Positions 32,756 through 35,091 of a DNA stretch of 35,091 nt are shown piece by piece (positions within the stretch are counted from its first letter, which is position 1; every line of letters starts with the position of its first letter). Under the pieces are notes generated by a model that did not search any database, had not been told where the DNA came from, and was given only the letters and a program-made list of their open reading frames with translations. The DNA comes from Chloroflexota bacterium. Its GTDB lineage: Bacteria > Chloroflexota > Dehalococcoidia > Dehalococcoidales > UBA2162. The DNA lies in assembly GCA_016193545.1 (NCBI GenBank), contig JACPSA010000041.1, positions 1 to 35,091 of the forward strand, in the 5' to 3' direction. The translations under genes were made by a program, and so were the position numbers.

Positions 32756-34768
32756 TCAGTGAACCAGCAGGAAGATCCCGCCGTCCTGGGGTTGAATTGT
32801 GAAGCTTGTACCCTTGTTACCCGTGGACACGTTCTGATAAGTGGTAGCAAATGAGATTGTGCTGGCGCTGTATGTTGGATTGACCGCCACTATACCGTTT
32901 TGAAATTCCCTTGTCCATGTACCATCACTTTGCTTTTGGGCTTTGCCTTTGGCTAAGCCAAGGTTGATATCATACTCAGGGAACCACCATAACGTACCAT
33001 AGGAACGGTCGCCCATACCAAATTGATAGTAACCGTCGTCAAGTAACGTTATTGTCAGCCCATACCTCATTTTCTGTAAATCAGTAATAGAAAGCTGTGG
33101 TTTTTCACGGTCATTAGGTCTGTTATCGGTGTCAGTAGCTATGATATGAATTCTTGAAGGAGGTGCCGGGCTCTGCATATTTCTTTCGTATATGTCCCAG
33201 ACTTTCGTGAAGTCGTGACTGCTGTAGGCGCTTGTGCCCAGAGCGTTCTCTTGCATATGACCGTTCGCATAATCAAAATAGGAGGAATTAGCAAACCATT
33301 CACTCCCGGGATTGCCGAATATTATTGCCTCCGGGCCCAGCAGGTCTCTTGTTATTTTCAGAAGCTTTGTCATGCCTTGCTGCCACAGCTGCTGGACCAC
33401 AGATGGACTTTCGGCAACACCGTCATTATTCATGTCTATGTTCTGATTAGAAGCAAATTTTTTACTGCCTTCCCAAACATTGTCGTAGAAAACTCCATCA
33501 AAAAGGCCAGAGGACATTACTTTATCTTTAACAAAATTAGCCAGATAATTAGGCCAATCACTGTTGGGATTCATGCCTTGCCATTGCTCCGGGTCGTCCA
33601 TGAGAACAACACGGCTGGGTGTTGTCTGACTTCCTGGCGCTTGTCCGTGATGCAGGAAGAGGTTCTCATTTGAATCACTTGGGGAAATTCCATAATATCT
33701 CATCAGATAGCGCATAAAATTGATACGTTCGCTGGTCATATAGCTCGGTAAATTCTGGGCTTGAAGATCGTTAGTTAATAGCCAGCGCCAATTTCCTCCT
33801 GTTCCAGCCTCTATGTAAGCAAGAATCTTGATATGTGGGTTTAACTTCCGTATCCGCTCAAGATGTTGCCTGGCAAAACTAGCTCTATTATAATCGACGA
33901 TAATAAGGTCCCATCTGGCGAGAGATTCTACGGAAGATTTTATCTGTGAGCTATCAAGCTGTTGCAGCTTCCCAAAAAACGTGACACCAATGTAACAGTT
34001 GGCTAATCGCGGAAATGAGCCTGTTTCTTTTACCCTCATGATTTCAGTGAACCCTTCGATTTCAACTGTATACAGGCCGGGAACGTCTTTCACAACATTA
34101 AAAACTGTAGTCTGAGTGGAACCCGGTCCAATCGTAAGGTCTCTTGTTTCTTGTATGGCGCCATTGACTTTCAACGTTAAGGAGTAAGACCCTTTCGTTC
34201 CCCCGATGTTGCCGACATTAGCGGTAACAGCTATTTTCTCTCCGAGCAATACTACAATAGGTGCAACATCGATGGAAGTAACCTGAAACTTAGCTGGACT
34301 GCTTGGGATAGAGGGCGGAGTCGTTGGTGAGGCAACTATAAGAGTGGTAGATTGACCGTCAATGCTCACAGAATGCGTTCCGGCGGAAACTGGTGCTATC
34401 CTGAAGGTGACCTTCTGGCTGGAGCCGCCGGACAGACTGACCGTTTCCCTGCCCCGGAGAACATCATCTAATTTAAGAATGGCATCATACGTGCCGGCCA
34501 GCTCTCCTGTATTGGTGACAAGCGCTTCGGCAGTTACCAGAGAGCCAGGCGTGGTCTCTTTAGGAAGAACTGTGAGGCCGCTAACGATAAAGTTGGCCGG
34601 TCTTGGCTCTGGTTTCGGAGGTGCTGATGATGGAGAAGATTCCGTAGTTTTGTTCTCGGTTTGCGGCGGTACCGCAGGTGCATTTTGAGCGCAGGAACTC
34701 AAAACCAGGACTGCGGTTAGCAGCCAGAACACAGCAAGGTTTGCGCCTCTTTTTACTTTAATGACCAT
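32756..34768 (-). CDS. Secreted lipoprotein with CARDB-like repeats and a putative glycoside-hydrolase domain
   Basis: This 670-residue protein has a lipoprotein signal ending LVLSSC (Cys26), then a Ser/Pro/Glu-rich spacer. Two related beta-sandwich repeats of about 90 residues follow (FIVSGLTVLPKETTPGSLV and FQVTSIDVAPIVVLLGEKI begin them, with TAxVxNxG repeats), like CARDB/adhesion modules. From about residue 255 a barrel-like domain contains YIGVTFFGK, IIVDYNRASF, KILAYIEAGTG, SGLFDGVFYDNVWEG and IIFGNPGSEW. These resemble the GHL15/TM1410-type putative glycosidases, where Asp/Glu in FYDNV could act in catalysis. Its likely site is the cell surface, where it would bind or cut polysaccharide. 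The substrate is unknown. The start at 34768 has AGAGG very close to it, so the exact start is less sure. Confidence 0.85.
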   Translation of the reverse strand: MVIKVKRGANLAVFWLLTAVLVLSSCAQNAPAVPPQTENKTTESSPSSAPPKPEPRPANFIVSGLTVLPKETTPGSLVTAEALVTNTGELAGTYDAILKLDDVLRGRETVSLSGGSSQKVTFRIAPVSAGTHSVSIDGQSTTLIVASPTTPPSIPSSPAKFQVTSIDVAPIVVLLGEKIAVTANVGNIGGTKGSYSLTLKVNGAIQETRDLTIGPGSTQTTVFNVVKDVPGLYTVEIEGFTEIMRVKETGSFPRLANCYIGVTFFGKLQQLDSSQIKSSVESLARWDLIIVDYNRASFARQHLERIRKLNPHIKILAYIEAGTGGNWRWLLTNDLQAQNLPSYMTSERINFMRYLMRYYGISPSDSNENLFLHHGQAPGSQTTPSRVVLMDDPEQWQGMNPNSDWPNYLANFVKDKVMSSGLFDGVFYDNVWEGSKKFASNQNIDMNNDGVAESPSVVQQLWQQGMTKLLKITRDLLGPEAIIFGNPGSEWFANSSYFDYANGHMQENALGTSAYSSHDFTKVWDIYERNMQSPAPPSRIHIIATDTDNRPNDREKPQLSITDLQKMRYGLTITLLDDGYYQFGMGDRSYGTLWWFPEYDINLGLAKGKAQKQSDGTWTREFQNGIVAVNPTYSASTISFATTYQNVSTGNKGTSFTIQPQDGGIFLLVH

Positions 34769-34998
34769 GCCTCTATTTTGCAGGACTTGTTCAGTTATGG
34801 CAAATTCTAATCCGTTCTTTTAAGCTCTGTCAAACCAATGATGTAGAAATCAGCTTTTCAAAATACCCTTAATGAATATGGCGAGTGTTATTGCCAGAAA
34901 TAGAGGGTGGATACGGGAGTGTTCCATCTTGTTTGGTCTCTTGTCAGGTAAATCATCGCAAGCAATTAGCTAACTTCTGCTTTATTTTTGCAAGCACC

Positions 34999-35072
34999 TG
35001 GCTGGGGATGAAGGATTCGAACCTTCCCATACGGATTCAGAGTCCGTTGTCCTACCGCTAGACGAATCCCCA
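34999..35072 (-). tRNA. tRNA-Gln (anticodon CUG)
   Basis: The minus-strand cloverleaf has acceptor TGGGGAT/ATCCCCA and anticodon stem ACGGA/TCCGT with loop CTCTGAA, giving anticodon CTG, which reads CAG (Gln). The T-loop GGTTCGAATCC, discriminator G and encoded CCA (34999-35001) are present. A U-A first pair is typical of tRNA-Gln. Confidence 0.92.
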
Positions 35073-35091
35073 ACGCATCAAGATTATAGCC

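Overview
The window looks like a piece of a bacterial chromosome. A Chloroflexota (Dehalococcoidia-like) host is my best guess. This is inferred from the mix of Shine-Dalgarno starts, lipoprotein solute-binding proteins with Pro/Ala/Thr linkers, Ala-rich envelope proteins, CoA-ligase and amidohydrolase genes, and a MoxR/DUF58/transglutaminase operon. No rRNA or marker gene settles it.

Layout. 1-2.0 kb: a partial hemW, divergent from a TrmH-family RNA methyltransferase. 2.0-5.2 kb: three same-strand paralogues of an alanine-rich helical protein that share an N-terminal KIMxxPLPxILDE motif. One has an in-frame stop. The largest is cut by a frameshift from a C-terminal membrane anchor. 5.4-9.1 kb: an MFS remnant and a heterodimeric-type ABC exporter pair, the second member of which has lost its N-terminal part. 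9.3-10.8 kb: a five-helix membrane protein and a triheme cytochrome c lipoprotein. 11.1-11.9 kb: a ThiF/MoeB-like protein with an internal deletion.

11.9-19.7 kb is the most interesting part. Seven tightly packed minus-strand genes encode, in transcription order, a TrpF-like isomerase, a zinc dehydrogenase, a DhnA/LsrF-type aldolase, a beta-RFAP-synthase-like GHMP protein, an AMP-forming acid ligase, an ACMSD-like amidohydrolase and an ADP-forming-type CoA ligase protein. The beta-RFAP synthase family joins PRPP to an aromatic or heteroaromatic acid by a C-C bond, in methanopterin and in C-nucleosides such as formycin and pyrazofurin. The set may therefore be an undescribed C-ribosyl or phosphoribosyl-aromatic pathway. 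The final product cannot be read from the sequence.

19.7-24.5 kb: a MoxR-DUF58-transglutaminase operon on the same strand, which may read into the seven-gene cluster. 24.7-30.1 kb: a crotonase, an Lrp/AsnC regulator and two tandem lipoprotein oligopeptide-type solute-binding proteins that end at a strong terminator. 30.2-35.1 kb: a cyclase-family protein lacking the usual metal motif, tRNA-Glu(CUC), two small membrane proteins with flanking repeated cysteine-motif fragments, a large lipoprotein with CARDB-like repeats and a putative glycosidase domain, and tRNA-Gln(CUG).

Six separate loci between 2 and 12 kb and near 32 kb show broken or shortened genes, while the biosynthetic cluster looks intact. 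Either this neighbourhood is decaying or the assembly carries small errors.
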